A stretch of DNA of 64,000 nt from Clostridia bacterium (GCA_017436815.1 JAFSCI010000029.1:1-64000); one strand, 5' to 3'; counted from the first letter of the stretch, positions 24,788 to 34,538 are shown. The notes: generated by a model not told the origin, from the letters alone. Program-made: numbers and translations.

Positions 24788-26212
24788 ATGGAGCTTGAAA
24801 TTAAGGTTAAAGGTATAACTAAGCGATGGTTTTACAGTATCTTCCTTATAATGCTTGGCGTCGTTGCCGCAATTGTGGCCGTGTCGTTGTTGCTTATACG
24901 CGCCTATTATTACAATGCCGCTCGCAGTAAGGCCGCCGAGCTTACAAAATCGTTTACAATGCTCTCTTCTGCCACTACTCCCGAGGGTTATTATTCGCTC
25001 TCGCGTGATTATGCTGAACAGTTCGAGCATAAAGACAAGATCGAGGTACAAATTATCGACAAAAACGGCCTTGTAATTGTAACTACGTCGGGCTTCGACC
25101 CCATTCAGACCCATATGCCCGACTACGTCCTTGCAAAATCCTCGGCTTCGGGAGAGGGCAGCTGGCAGGGAAAAAGCACTACGGGAGAAAAAATAATGGC
25201 AGGAACCACCCTGCTTGCCGACTACGGCAACGGTATTGGCGGAGCGGTGCGCTGGGTTGTATCGCTCAGACCGGTCGACCGCCAGATATTCTTTTTAAGC
25301 ATAGCCATTATTTCGGTTGGAATTATAATAATCGTATTTGCGCTTATTTCGGGCCTTTACTTTGTTCGTTCCATTGTCCGCCCGATATCCGAGGTCAGTA
25401 ACTCGGCCCGCAAAATCGCAATGGGTGACTTTAATACAACCCTGCAGGTAAAGGGCAAGAACGAAATTTCCGAGCTGTGCGACACCATAAACTATATGGC
25501 AAGCGAACTTAAAAAGGCAGAGGAAATAAAGAACGACTTTATATCGTCTGTTTCTCACGAGCTTCGCACCCCCTTAACCGCTATAAGAGGTTGGGGCGAA
25601 ACCGCTAAAATGACACTTGACGAAACCGATGATGAATTAGTCCACAAGGGACTCGACGTTATTTTAGGTGAAACCGAGCGTCTTTCGGGCCTTGTAGAAG
25701 AGCTTTTGGACTTTTCACGTATGCAGACGGGCCGCTTAACGCTGCAGCAGCAAAACATAGACCTCTGCCGCATTTTAAACGATGCCGTAAGTATGTACGT
25801 AGAGCTCGCAAAACAGCAAAAATTAGAGCTTATTTATGCCGAGCCGAGAGTTGAGCATATCATCTACGGTGACCCTAACCGTCTAAAGCAGGTGTTCATA
25901 AATATTATTGACAACGCCGTAAAATATACCGAAGCGGGCGGTCAGATACTTATTGAACATACACTTGAGGAAGGCTGCGTAATAATAAAAATTACCGATA
26001 CCGGCGTAGGCATTCCCGAGGCCGATATTGACCACGTTAAAGAAAAATTCTACAAGGCCAATAAAACCGTTCGCGGTTCGGGCATTGGTCTTGCCATGGC
26101 CGATGAAATTATAAAACAGCACAACGGACTATTATTTATAGAATCAACCGAGGGCGTGGGCACAACCGTTTCGGTAGCCTTGCCAATAATAGAGGATATT
26201 TCAGAGGAGTAA
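24788..26212 (+). CDS. Membrane sensor histidine kinase
   Basis: A 474-residue kinase. It has membrane helix 1 (about 14-37), an extracytoplasmic domain (about 38-160), helix 2 (about 165-190), HAMP, and HisKA with His257 in SHELRTP. The HATPase domain has N-box NAVKYT, DTGVGIP and GSGIGLAM. The ATG at 24788 with GGAAAGGAG is preferred over the GTG two codons earlier. It pairs with the preceding response regulator. The signal is unknown; the upstream lipoprotein is a candidate partner. Confidence 0.92.
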   Translation: MELEIKVKGITKRWFYSIFLIMLGVVAAIVAVSLLLIRAYYYNAARSKAAELTKSFTMLSSATTPEGYYSLSRDYAEQFEHKDKIEVQIIDKNGLVIVTTSGFDPIQTHMPDYVLAKSSASGEGSWQGKSTTGEKIMAGTTLLADYGNGIGGAVRWVVSLRPVDRQIFFLSIAIISVGIIIIVFALISGLYFVRSIVRPISEVSNSARKIAMGDFNTTLQVKGKNEISELCDTINYMASELKKAEEIKNDFISSVSHELRTPLTAIRGWGETAKMTLDETDDELVHKGLDVILGETERLSGLVEELLDFSRMQTGRLTLQQQNIDLCRILNDAVSMYVELAKQQKLELIYAEPRVEHIIYGDPNRLKQVFINIIDNAVKYTEAGGQILIEHTLEEGCVIIKITDTGVGIPEADIDHVKEKFYKANKTVRGSGIGLAMADEIIKQHNGLLFIESTEGVGTTVSVALPIIEDISEE

Positions 26213-26215
26213 TCA

Positions 26216-27172
26216 ATGAGCAAAAAAACGTCAATAGGCGGTCAGGCGCTTATAGAAGGCATTTTAATGCGCGGTCCTTATAAAACCACAATGGCCGTTC
26301 GCCTGCCCGATAAACAAATTGAAACCATAGATTTAGAGGCTAAATCTATAAAAGAAAAAGTAAAAATCTTAAAATTACCCATACTTCGCGGTGTGGTTAA
26401 TATGGTAGAAAGTCTGCTTTTGGGCTATAAAGCGCTTATGCTTTCGGCCGATAAATCTGGCTTTACCGATTTGGAAGAAGAACCCAAAAAAGACAAACAG
26501 AACGACCCCAAAAAGACTTCCGTCTTAATGAACGTGGTAATGGTTGTAGGTACGGTTTTAGGACTTGCACTGTCGCTGTTTTTGTTTATGTGGGTGCCGT
26601 CGTTCTTGTTCGATTTATTATCGTCAGCCATAAAGACCGACATTTCAAACCTCAAAACCGTTTTTGAGGGAATTATAAAAATAGCAGTTTTTGTTTTGTA
26701 TATTGCCCTTGTGTCTAATATGAAGGATATTAAACGTGTCTTTATGTACCACGGCGCCGAGCATAAGAGCATTTTCTGTTACGAGGCCGAAGAAGAGCTT
26801 ACGGTTGAGAATATAAGAAAGCACTCGCGTTTTCACCCGCGTTGCGGCACCTCATTTTTAATCGTAACCTTAATTGTGAGCATAGTGGTGTCGTTTGTGT
26901 TAATAACACTGTTCCCACAGTTAAAATCACCCGAGCTCAGACTCGTCTGGGTTGCCACCAAAATTTTAATCGTTCCCGTAATGCTGGGACTCAGCTACGA
27001 GCTTATAAAAATCTGCGGCAGGTTTGATAATTTATTTACCCGCATAATTTCGGCCCCTGGTCTTTGGCTGCAACGCCTTACCGTAAAAGAGCCCGATGAC
27101 GATATGATCGAAATCGCAATAGCCGCATTAAACGCAGTTATTCCCGATGACGATTCCGACAGGTGCTGCTGA
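26216..27172 (+). CDS. DUF1385 membrane protein
   Basis: A 318-residue protein with the DUF1385 N-terminus (GGQALIEGILMRGP) and the conserved block YHGAEHKSIFCYEAEEELTVENIRKHSRFHPRCGTSFL. About four membrane helices are visible in the second and last thirds. The function is not established. In many Bacillota it precedes prmC as here; its stop overlaps the prmC start by one base. Conserved His and Cys residues hint at metal binding. Confidence 0.85.
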   Translation: MSKKTSIGGQALIEGILMRGPYKTTMAVRLPDKQIETIDLEAKSIKEKVKILKLPILRGVVNMVESLLLGYKALMLSADKSGFTDLEEEPKKDKQNDPKKTSVLMNVVMVVGTVLGLALSLFLFMWVPSFLFDLLSSAIKTDISNLKTVFEGIIKIAVFVLYIALVSNMKDIKRVFMYHGAEHKSIFCYEAEEELTVENIRKHSRFHPRCGTSFLIVTLIVSIVVSFVLITLFPQLKSPELRLVWVATKILIVPVMLGLSYELIKICGRFDNLFTRIISAPGLWLQRLTVKEPDDDMIEIAIAALNAVIPDDDSDRCC

Positions 27173-28005
27173 TGATTATACGAAAAGCCTACGAATACGC
27201 CAAGGTCTATCTTAAAAATATCGAAAATGCCGAGCCCGTTTTTGAGGCAAAGCAGATAATTATGCACATAACAGGCCTTAACGCAAGTGAAATTTTATCT
27301 CAGTACGCAAACGAATTAAGCGAAGAACAGTTTGATGCTCTCTGCGACATTTTATACAGGCGCAAAAGCGGTGAGCCGCTGCAGTATATATTCGGAGAGT
27401 GGGAGTTTTACGGGCTTAACTTTAAGGTCGGCCAGGGAGTGCTTATCCCAAGAGCCGATACCGAAATCTTGTGCGAAAAAGCCATAGAGCATATAGCCGA
27501 TAAACCCTTAAGAGTAATAGATTTGTGCTCGGGTAGCGGCTGCATTGCCTTGGCGGTTGCAAGCAAATGTAAAAATGCAAGCGTTTTCGCACTTGAAAAA
27601 GAAACTGAAGCCTACAAATATCTTTTAGAAAATATAAAGAACTTGAATTTAAACGTAACCCCCGTTTTAGATGACGTTTTTAGCTTTAAATCTGAAGAAA
27701 AGTTCGACGTGATTTTGTCTAACCCACCCTACATAAAATCAAACGATATCCCGTCTTTGCAAAAAGAGGTTTTATCAGAGCCGAAAACTGCGCTCGACGG
27801 CGGCGAGGACGGACTCAAATTTTACAAAGCCATAGCCGCCGGCGCTAAAGAAAGATGGCTCAATGAAAATGGTAAAATCTTCTTCGAAATCGGCTTTGAC
27901 CAGGCAAAAGACGTTTCTGACGTTTTAAAGCAAAACGGCTTTAGCAATATAAAAATTATAAACGACTATAACGGCCTTAACCGCGTGGTAGAGGCTACCT
28001 TATAA
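27172..28005 (+). CDS. prmC: Peptide chain release factor N5-glutamine methyltransferase PrmC
   Basis: A 277-residue SAM-dependent methyltransferase that modifies the GGQ glutamine of release factors. Its helical N-terminal domain carries [11 protein letters not shown]. The Rossmann domain has [12 protein letters not shown] and the NPPY catalytic motif (SNPPYIKS). The ATG overlaps the preceding TGA. Confidence 0.93.
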   Translation: MIIRKAYEYAKVYLKNIENAEPVFEAKQIIMHITGLNASEILSQYANELSEEQFDALCDILYRRKSGEPLQYIFGEWEFYGLNFKVGQGVLIPRADTEILCEKAIEHIADKPLRVIDLCSGSGCIALAVASKCKNASVFALEKETEAYKYLLENIKNLNLNVTPVLDDVFSFKSEEKFDVILSNPPYIKSNDIPSLQKEVLSEPKTALDGGEDGLKFYKAIAAGAKERWLNENGKIFFEIGFDQAKDVSDVLKQNGFSNIKIINDYNGLNRVVEATL

Positions 28006-28028
28006 AAAACAACACAGGAGTGATAAAT

Positions 28029-29165
28029 ATGGCAGAAAAACAAAAAGAAAAAGTATCAGACAGCAGACAAAAGGCTCTGCAAACCGCTCTTGACCAGATT
28101 GAAAAGGAATTCGGTAAGGGTGCGGTTATGCGCCTAGGGGAAAACACCAAAATGCAGGTAGACAGTATTTCTACAGGCTCGCTTTCATTAGATATCGCTT
28201 TAGGTATAGGCGGTGTTCCAAAGGGCAGAATTATAGAAATTTACGGCCCCGAATCTTCGGGTAAAACCACCATTGCTCTGCACGTTGTTGCCGAGGCTCA
28301 AAAGACAGGCGGCACCGCCGCATTTATCGACGTTGAGCATGCGCTCGACCCCGTTTATTCGGCAAATCTGGGCGTAGATATCGACTCTTTACTCGTTTCT
28401 CAGCCCGATACAGGCGAGCAGGCGCTCGAGATTACCGAAGCATTGGTTCGCTCGGGTGCGGTAGACGTTGTTGTAATCGACTCGGTTGCAGCCTTAGTAC
28501 CCAAGGCCGAAATTGAGGGCGAGATGGGTGAATCTCACGTAGGTCTGCACGCAAGACTTATGTCGCAGTCACTAAGAAAGCTCGCAGGCGCAATTTCAAA
28601 GTCTAATTGCGTTGTAATTTTCATCAATCAGTTAAGAGAAAAAATCGGCGTTATGTACGGCTCTAACGAAACCACCACGGGCGGTAGAGCGCTTCGCTTT
28701 TACGCCAGCGTGCGCATAGATATCCGCCGCACCGAAACTTTAAAAGCAGGCGGCAAAATGATCGGCTCTCGCACCAAGGCAAAGGTTACAAAGAACAAGG
28801 TATCGCCCCCGTTCAGAGAGGCCGAGTTCGACATTATGTACGGCAAGGGTATTTCCCACGTGGGTGAAATTGTCGATATGGGTCTTGAGCACGGCATTCT
28901 TCGCCGTTCGGGCGCATGGTTTTACTACGGCGAGGACCGCATAGGTCAGGGCCGTGATAATACAAAAGCCTTCTTCGAATCCCGCCCCGAGCTTGCAAAA
29001 GAGGTTGAGCAAAAAATTGCCGAGGCTATCGAAAAGCTCAGCTTTACCCAGGCAAGCAAGTCTGAAGGCGGCATAGTTCCCACCACCGAAAATCCCGCAA
29101 GTCTGACGGAAGAAGAGCGCGCACCCAGACGTAAAATAGATATCGATATTTCGGTTGACGAATAA
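28029..29165 (+). CDS. recA: Recombinase RecA
   Basis: A 378-residue RecA with Walker [30 protein letters not shown] (loop L1 region), [20 protein letters not shown] (L2 region), and an acidic C-terminal tail. CAGGAG precedes the ATG. It is followed directly by recX, overlapping TAATG. Confidence 0.98.
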   Translation: MAEKQKEKVSDSRQKALQTALDQIEKEFGKGAVMRLGENTKMQVDSISTGSLSLDIALGIGGVPKGRIIEIYGPESSGKTTIALHVVAEAQKTGGTAAFIDVEHALDPVYSANLGVDIDSLLVSQPDTGEQALEITEALVRSGAVDVVVIDSVAALVPKAEIEGEMGESHVGLHARLMSQSLRKLAGAISKSNCVVIFINQLREKIGVMYGSNETTTGGRALRFYASVRIDIRRTETLKAGGKMIGSRTKAKVTKNKVSPPFREAEFDIMYGKGISHVGEIVDMGLEHGILRRSGAWFYYGEDRIGQGRDNTKAFFESRPELAKEVEQKIAEAIEKLSFTQASKSEGGIVPTTENPASLTEEERAPRRKIDIDISVDE

Positions 29166-29788
29166 TGAAAATAATAAACGCCAAAAAGGCAAGAGGCTCG
29201 CAGGTTAAAATTATTTTTGAGGACGAGTCCGAAATTCTTTTGGATAAAGAATATTTTTTAAACTCCACGCTCAGCATCGGCCTTGATTTAGACGAGAGCG
29301 AAATCGAAAAAATTAAGGTCGAGTCGGATTTTATCCGCGCAAAAGCCCGTGCGGTTTACTATTTATCCAACGGTGATTTAAGCAAAAAAAGTTTAACCCA
29401 AAAGCTTAAAACGGCAGGCTTTTTAGAGCAAAACGTTCAAAAAGCGGTCGAGCGAATGGTGCAGCTCGGCTACGTGGACGATTATAAATATGCCCTGCGC
29501 CTTGCTGAGAGCTTTAAAAATCAGAACATATCGCTCTTAGAGGCAAAGCACAAAATGTACGAAAAAGGCATACCAAACGACGTTATAAATGAGGCAATAG
29601 CGTTTTACGATGCCGACCCCGTAGAGCAAATTAAAAATATTATAGCAAAAAAATATTCCGCAAAGCTAAACACACCGGAAAACGTAAACAAGGTGTTTGC
29701 CGCCCTTGTTCGCAAGGGCTTTAGCTTTGCCGACGTTAAAACTGCCCTTAGGTTATACGCTGAGGATATTGAGTTTTCGGAGGATTAA
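29165..29788 (+). CDS. recX: RecX-family regulator
   Basis: A 207-residue helical-repeat protein that modulates RecA filaments. The DLSKKSLTQKL and GYVDDYKYA motifs mark the RecX three-helix repeats. Its ATG overlaps the recA stop, a standard arrangement. Confidence 0.9.
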   Translation: MKIINAKKARGSQVKIIFEDESEILLDKEYFLNSTLSIGLDLDESEIEKIKVESDFIRAKARAVYYLSNGDLSKKSLTQKLKTAGFLEQNVQKAVERMVQLGYVDDYKYALRLAESFKNQNISLLEAKHKMYEKGIPNDVINEAIAFYDADPVEQIKNIIAKKYSAKLNTPENVNKVFAALVRKGFSFADVKTALRLYAEDIEFSED

Positions 29789-31117
29789 ATGCCCATTAAA
29801 GTAGCAATGGTATCGTTAGGATGCCCCAAAAACCAAATAGATGCCGAGCAGATGCTGTATTCTCTTAAACACCACGGGTGTGAGATTGTAAACGAAGAGG
29901 CAAAGGCCGATGTAATAATCATCAACACCTGCGGCTTTATAGAGTCTGCAAAGGCCGAGGCAATAGAAAATATTTTAGAGGCCGCCCGCTATAAGCAAAC
30001 GGGCAACCTTAAGGCCTTAATAGTAACAGGCTGCCTTGCCGAAAGGTATAAGGACGACATTACCGAAGAAATAAAAGAGGTAGACTTGGTAGTGGGTATC
30101 GGATCAAATAAAGATATTGCCGAGCTTGTTAAAAAAGCCGTGAAGGGCGAGTGCAAAAACTCCTACGGCCCCAAGGAAGATTTACAAATGGGCAAGGAGC
30201 GTATTTTGGGCTCATACCCGTTTTCTACCTACATAAAAATTGCCGAGGGCTGCAACAACTGCTGCACCTACTGCGCAATTCCGAAAATAAGGGGTAAAAT
30301 GCGCAGCCGCACAATAGAGGACGTTGTAAGAGAAGCCAAAGCTTTGGCTCAAAAGGGCGTTAAGGAGCTTATTGTGGTAGCGCAGGATACCACCGCCTAC
30401 GGCGCCGATATTTACGGCGAAGCAAAACTGCCCGAATTATTAAAAGAGCTTTGCAAAATAGACGGCATTCGTTGGATTCGTACCCTTTACACCTACCCCG
30501 AGCGCATAACCGATGAGCTTTTAGAGGTTATAAATAGTGAGGAAAAATTAGTAAAATATTTGGATATACCGCTTCAGCACGTGAATGGCGATATTTTAAA
30601 GAGTATGAACCGCCGTGGCGACTCTGAGAGCCTTGGCGAGCTTATAGACCGAATAAGAAGCAAGGTAAAGGATGTAAAAATCCGCACTACCTTTATTACC
30701 GGCTTCCCGGGAGAGAGTGATGAGCAGTTCAGCGAGCTTTGCGAGTTTGTAAAGCAGTATAAGTTCGATAAGCTCGGTTGCTTTACCTACTCTGCCGAGG
30801 AGGGCACCTTTGCCGCCGAGATGGATAATCAGATAGACGAGCAGACAAAGCAAGACCGCCTTGATATTATTATGCGCGAGCAAATGACCGTAAGCGAGCA
30901 AAAGCTTACTGAAATGCAGGGCAAAAGACTAACCGTTTTAATTGAAGGGTACGACTCGTTTATCCGTTGCTATTACGGCCGCAGCGAGTTCGATGCGCCC
31001 GAAATTGACGGCAAGGTTTTCTTTACCACACCAAAACCGCTGAAAATAGGTGATTTTGTTAAGGTCGAAATTTTCGACAGCATAGAATATGACTTATTGG
31101 GAGAGCTAGTAGAATGA
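29789..31117 (+). CDS. rimO: Ribosomal protein S12 methylthiotransferase RimO
   Basis: A 442-residue radical-SAM enzyme. It has the UPF0004 domain with SLGCPKNQIDAEQM, the radical-SAM cluster GCNNCCTYCAIP (CxxxCxxC), and a C-terminal TRAM domain. It adds a methylthio group to Asp of S12. It begins immediately after recX, with GGAGG upstream. Confidence 0.95.
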   Translation: MPIKVAMVSLGCPKNQIDAEQMLYSLKHHGCEIVNEEAKADVIIINTCGFIESAKAEAIENILEAARYKQTGNLKALIVTGCLAERYKDDITEEIKEVDLVVGIGSNKDIAELVKKAVKGECKNSYGPKEDLQMGKERILGSYPFSTYIKIAEGCNNCCTYCAIPKIRGKMRSRTIEDVVREAKALAQKGVKELIVVAQDTTAYGADIYGEAKLPELLKELCKIDGIRWIRTLYTYPERITDELLEVINSEEKLVKYLDIPLQHVNGDILKSMNRRGDSESLGELIDRIRSKVKDVKIRTTFITGFPGESDEQFSELCEFVKQYKFDKLGCFTYSAEEGTFAAEMDNQIDEQTKQDRLDIIMREQMTVSEQKLTEMQGKRLTVLIEGYDSFIRCYYGRSEFDAPEIDGKVFFTTPKPLKIGDFVKVEIFDSIEYDLLGELVE

Positions 31118-31692
31118 ACACACCTAACAAACTTACAATTTTAAGAATTATAATGACCCCCATTTTTATGGTGACTCTGCTTGTTGATTTTAAGTTTCAC
31201 TACATAGTTGCATTACTGCTTTTTATTGTGGCATCGCTTACCGATTTAATAGACGGCAAAATGGCACGCAAGCACAATTTAGTAACCGATTTCGGCAAGT
31301 TTTTAGACCCGCTTGCCGACAAAATGTTAACCACCGCCGCATTTTTGGGCTTTATTGCGCTCGATATTGGCGTGGGCTCGGTCTGGATTGCCTTTATAGT
31401 GCTGTTCAGAGAATTTATGATTTCTTCTATGCGCCTTGTAGCAGTGTCGTCGGGCGGTAAGGTAATTGCGGCAAACATTTTCGGCAAGCTAAAAACCGTA
31501 AGCCAGATGGTCGCAATTATATACGCTATAACGGTAGAAGCCTTTGCCGATTTGTTCCCCAAATTAGAGGCTCTTGCAAATATTTTCAGAATCGGCACAA
31601 GCGTACTGCTCTGGATATCTGCAATACTCTGCATAATCTCGGGCGTTATATATATGCTCGATAACAAAGAGTTTGTAGATCCATCAAAGTAA
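31114..31692 (+). CDS. pgsA: CDP-diacylglycerol-glycerol-3-phosphate 3-phosphatidyltransferase
   Basis: A 192-residue integral membrane enzyme of phosphatidylglycerol synthesis. The CDP-alcohol phosphotransferase motif DGKMAR.......FGKFLDPLADK is intact. Several membrane helices are visible. Its start overlaps the rimO stop by 4 bases. It ends the operon that began at 26216. Confidence 0.95.
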   Translation: MNTPNKLTILRIIMTPIFMVTLLVDFKFHYIVALLLFIVASLTDLIDGKMARKHNLVTDFGKFLDPLADKMLTTAAFLGFIALDIGVGSVWIAFIVLFREFMISSMRLVAVSSGGKVIAANIFGKLKTVSQMVAIIYAITVEAFADLFPKLEALANIFRIGTSVLLWISAILCIISGVIYMLDNKEFVDPSK

Positions 31693-31730
31693 AAGAAAAA
31701 TAAAATAAATTAATTTTTTGAAAATTACTA

Positions 31731-31758
31731 TTGATTTTTTTAAAAAAAAACATATAAT
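31731..31758 (+). promoter_or_regulatory. Promoter of the toxI-like repeat RNA
   Basis: TTGATT (31731-31736), 16-base spacer, TATAAT (31753-31758). The transcript would begin near a small GTGGC/GCCAC hairpin at 31765-31777. Confidence 0.7.
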
Positions 31759-31823
31759 ATAAGTGTGGCGATGCCACATTTAGTGATTATAACATCCTTT
31801 TGTTATCTTCACCCACCATTCGA

Positions 31824-31934
31824 GCGGAAATCCTATGCCGTTAAAATAGGAAATAAAAAAGCGGAAATTCTATGCCGTTAAAATGGAAAATAAAAAAGCG
31901 GAAATTCCTTGCCGTTAAGTAGGAAGTTAAAAAG
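31824..31934 (+). ncRNA. ToxI-like antitoxin RNA repeats (3 x 37 bp)
   Basis: Three head-to-tail 37-base units start at 31824, 31861 and 31898. Each has the form GCGGAAAT..., TGCCGTTAA, then an A-rich end; the third is the most diverged. Type III toxin-antitoxin loci carry exactly this arrangement: a short tandem repeat array of about 34-37 bases, a terminator, then the toxin gene. Each processed unit would be one antitoxin RNA bound by ToxN. There is no CRISPR character: no unique spacers. Confidence 0.88.
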
Positions 31935-31960
31935 GCGAAACTATTTGTTTCGCCTTTTCT
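31931..31960 (+). terminator. Attenuating terminator between repeats and toxin
   Basis: Perfect stem AAAGGCGAAAC/GTTTCGCCTTT, loop TATTT, T-rich tail. In ToxIN systems such a terminator keeps toxin mRNA low relative to antitoxin RNA. Confidence 0.85.
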
Positions 31961-31980
31961 CAAACAATGGAAGTGTTAAA

Positions 31981-32481
31981 GTGAAAAATTTAAAAATATA
32001 TAGAGTTGAAGATAAATATATTCATTATCTTCATAATATAGACAATAAAGTTCAACACAACAAAAACGCAAAAAGACCATATGTTGGTGTTGTGTTTTCA
32101 TTTGGCGGATTTAATTATTTTGTTCCCATGGAATCTCCAAAACCGAATCATTCTAAAATCAAGGCTGGAAAACATATACTTAAACTCAAAAATGGCGAAT
32201 ATGGACTTTTAGGGTTTAATAATATGATACCGGTACATAGTGATGCGTTGATTGAGTTTGATATCGCAAGGGAATCAGACGAAAAGTATAGAAATCTTTT
32301 ACAAAACCAACTTCGTGTTTGCAACAGAATGAAAGCGGATATTTTAGATCATGCACAGAAAACGTATTTTGGCGTTATTGGTGGAAGCAGATTTTTAGTA
32401 AATATTTCTTGTGACTTTAAAAAATTAGAAAAAGCCTGTAAAAAATACAATCCGAATTATTGTAATAACAAAAGTAATTAA
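31981..32481 (+). CDS. toxN: ToxN-like type III toxin endoribonuclease
   Basis: A 166-residue protein matching the ToxN/AbiQ family in length and layout: KYIHYLHNIDNKV near the N-terminus, a central KRPYVGVVFSFGG.NYFVPM.SPK, then LLGFNNMIPV, and a C-terminal CDFKKLEKACKKY. ToxN cleaves mRNA and its own antitoxin precursor and is held inactive by ToxI. It starts at GTG 31981 with GGAAG upstream; the longer TTG-started frame would include the repeat and terminator and is rejected. Base composition is clearly more AT-rich than the flanking housekeeping genes, suggesting acquisition. The likely role is phage abortive infection or plasmid-type addiction. Confidence 0.88.
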   Translation: MKNLKIYRVEDKYIHYLHNIDNKVQHNKNAKRPYVGVVFSFGGFNYFVPMESPKPNHSKIKAGKHILKLKNGEYGLLGFNNMIPVHSDALIEFDIARESDEKYRNLLQNQLRVCNRMKADILDHAQKTYFGVIGGSRFLVNISCDFKKLEKACKKYNPNYCNNKSN

Positions 32482-32547
32482 ATTTTATATCATTGTTTTT
32501 TGGACGGAAATCAGCTTTATACGAGCCATTAGGCTTATAAATCAAAA

Positions 32548-32586
32548 TTATCACCCTATCGAAAAATCGGTAGGGTGATTTTCTTA
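32548..32586. terminator. Terminator between toxN and fruK
   Basis: ATCACCCTA/TAGGGTGAT stem with TCGA..TCGG inside, followed by TTTTCTT. It lies between convergent genes. Confidence 0.8.
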
Positions 32587-32632
32587 TATATGTTTTTTAA
32601 AAGTTATACGTTTAGATATAAAAACAGTTATT

Positions 32633-33520
32633 TTAATCCATACTATCCAATGCTTCATTAATTCGTTGCGCTGTCGCAAGGGCGGGGGAGAATGCCGTTG
32701 CCGAGCCGCACGCTACGCCAAGCTTTATGGCGTACTCAAAATCTTTTTTATTTATATATCCGGCAACAAAGCCGGCAACCAATGAATCACCCGAGCCTAC
32801 CGTGTTAATAACCTCACCCTTTGGAGCGGCCACAAAAACCTCGGCTTCTTTGTTTTTAAACAAAACACCGTCTTTGCCTAACGATACCGCTACGTTTTCG
32901 GCGCCCATGTTTATAAGTTTATCGGCACACTTAGAAATATCCTCTAAGCTGCCGCAGGTGACGTTAAACAACTCCTCAACTTCCTGCTTGTTGGGCTTTA
33001 TAAAGAACGGGCGGTATTTTAGAGAGTCCAGAAGATTTTTACGTGAGGTATCAACAACCGTTAAAACACCCCTGTCTGCTACTGCCTCCAACACCTTTGG
33101 TATGGCGCCTTCGGGCGCACTGCCCGATATAATAAGGGTATCACCGCTATTTAAACTATTAAGCTTTTCAAAAAGCAAATTTAAAGCCTTACTGTCAATA
33201 GTCGGGCCCTTTGCGTTAATTTCGGTCTCCTTTGTACCCATAAGCTTTACGTTTATGCGGCTGTTTTCGTTTAGGTGCACAAAGTCGGCAGTGATATTCA
33301 TTTGTTTTAAACGGCGCTCAATTTCATCGCCCACAAAGCCACCGACAAAGCCCAAAGCGGTGGATTTAAAACCTAATTCGTTTAATACTACCGACACGTT
33401 TATACCCTTGCCGCCAACGTTTATAAGCTCTTTTTGTGAGCGGTTGGTAAGCCCTGGTTCCAACGAGTCTGCCCACATACATAAATCTAAAGCGGGCGAG
33501 AAGGTTAAGGTGTAAATCAT
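32633..33520 (-). CDS. fruK: 1-phosphofructokinase (PfkB family)
   Basis: A 295-residue sugar kinase converting fructose-1-phosphate to fructose-1,6-bisphosphate, or a close relative such as tagatose-6-phosphate kinase. Seen are NVGGKGINVS near the N-terminus, GFVGGFVGDEI, and the C-terminal catalytic GSGDSLVAGF with the anion-hole and Asp base. The start at 33520 is chosen because the longer frame would begin inside the terminator hairpin at 33539. No fructose PTS gene is adjacent. Confidence 0.85.
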   Translation of the reverse strand: MIYTLTFSPALDLCMWADSLEPGLTNRSQKELINVGGKGINVSVVLNELGFKSTALGFVGGFVGDEIERRLKQMNITADFVHLNENSRINVKLMGTKETEINAKGPTIDSKALNLLFEKLNSLNSGDTLIISGSAPEGAIPKVLEAVADRGVLTVVDTSRKNLLDSLKYRPFFIKPNKQEVEELFNVTCGSLEDISKCADKLINMGAENVAVSLGKDGVLFKNKEAEVFVAAPKGEVINTVGSGDSLVAGFVAGYINKKDFEYAIKLGVACGSATAFSPALATAQRINEALDSMD

Positions 33521-33538
33521 AATTTTAGCTCCAAAAAT

Positions 33539-33566
33539 GGCCGAACTTAAAAATTTAAGTTCAGCC
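33539..33566 (-). terminator. Terminator after jag
   Basis: On the minus strand, GGCTGAACTTAAA / TTTAAGTTCGGCC (one G-T wobble) followed by ATTTTT. It separates the rpmH-jag operon from fruK. Confidence 0.8.
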
Positions 33567-33573
33567 ATAAAAA

Positions 33574-34467
33574 TTACTTTATTTTGCCGTAAAGCGGAAT
33601 GTTGCCTGCGTCCTTGCGCTGCTCTCTGGCAACTGCGGAAGCTTCTGCCTTTTTGGTGGGAGTAATAACAACCCTTCTTGCACTGCCTTCGCCTATAGAG
33701 TTAGACTCAACACCGTCAATTTCCTGTACTGCGGTGTGAATAATTCTGCGCTCGTACGGATTCATCGGGTCTAAAGTGCGCTTTCTGCCGCTTTTGATAG
33801 CCTGTGCCGACATTCTCTTTGCAAGGCTTATAAGGGTTTGCTCACGTCTTTGACGGTAGTCACCAATGTTAATGGTAACTCTGTAATAACCGTTACCCGA
33901 ATTTGCTGCAAGACTTGTAAGATAGCTTACTGCCGATAAGGTTTCGCCTCTGCGACCGATAAGTGCGCCGAGTCCGTCACCCGAAACGTCAATAATTGCG
34001 CCGTTATCCTCGGGCTCTACCATAATTGCAATATTTTCGCAACCTAAAGCTGCTAAAATGTTTTCTAAATAGTTTACTGCCTTTTTTGCCGAACTGCCGT
34101 CCTCTAAAGCTGCAGGGTCAACTGCCTTTTCGGAGCTCTTGGTTACGGTAGTATCTTTCTTTGCGGGCTTTTCGGCCTTCTGAGCCTTTACGGGCTTCTC
34201 TGCCTTTTCAGCCTTTTCTTCTTTTGCAGGCTTTTCGGCCTTTTTGGGTTTGTCTGCCTGAGTCTTTTTGGCGGGTTTGGGGTCGGGCAGTTCAATATAT
34301 GCCCTTACCTTTGCATCGGCTCCGCCGAATAAGCCGAGAGTTTTCTTTTTAGCGGTGCTTATAACCTCAAACTGAACGTCATCGTCAATTTTAGCGTCTA
34401 AAAGTAAAAGAGCGTTTTCTTTTGCTTCTTCAATAGTTGCACCGGTTCCAATAGCATCTTTAATCAA
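33574..34467 (-). CDS. jag: RNA-binding protein KhpB/Jag
   Basis: A 297-residue RNA chaperone. It has an N-terminal Jag_N domain (residues 1-55), a long Lys/Ala/Glu-rich repetitive linker (about 65-115), a KH domain with GXXG loop IGRRGE (about 165), and a C-terminal R3H domain (GDYRQRREQTL...PYERRIIH). It acts with KhpA in cell-elongation and sRNA control in Gram-positives. It follows yidC, the classical arrangement. Confidence 0.95.
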   Translation of the reverse strand: MIKDAIGTGATIEEAKENALLLLDAKIDDDVQFEVISTAKKKTLGLFGGADAKVRAYIELPDPKPAKKTQADKPKKAEKPAKEEKAEKAEKPVKAQKAEKPAKKDTTVTKSSEKAVDPAALEDGSSAKKAVNYLENILAALGCENIAIMVEPEDNGAIIDVSGDGLGALIGRRGETLSAVSYLTSLAANSGNGYYRVTINIGDYRQRREQTLISLAKRMSAQAIKSGRKRTLDPMNPYERRIIHTAVQEIDGVESNSIGEGSARRVVITPTKKAEASAVAREQRKDAGNIPLYGKIK

Positions 34468-34538
34468 GATTTATCCTCCGTTCAAACTATTCGGGGTAAC
34501 GAGATAAACCGCAACGGGTTTTGATCGTTACTTTAAGT

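Noticed and set aside
31824..31934. Short CRISPR array
   Set aside because: The 37-base units are directly contiguous with no unique spacers and there are no cas genes. The terminator and the ToxN-like gene downstream fit a type III toxin-antitoxin instead.
33521..33568. N-terminal extension of the fruK frame
   Set aside because: The extra codons lie in the terminator hairpin of jag, and PfkB proteins start at the position chosen.
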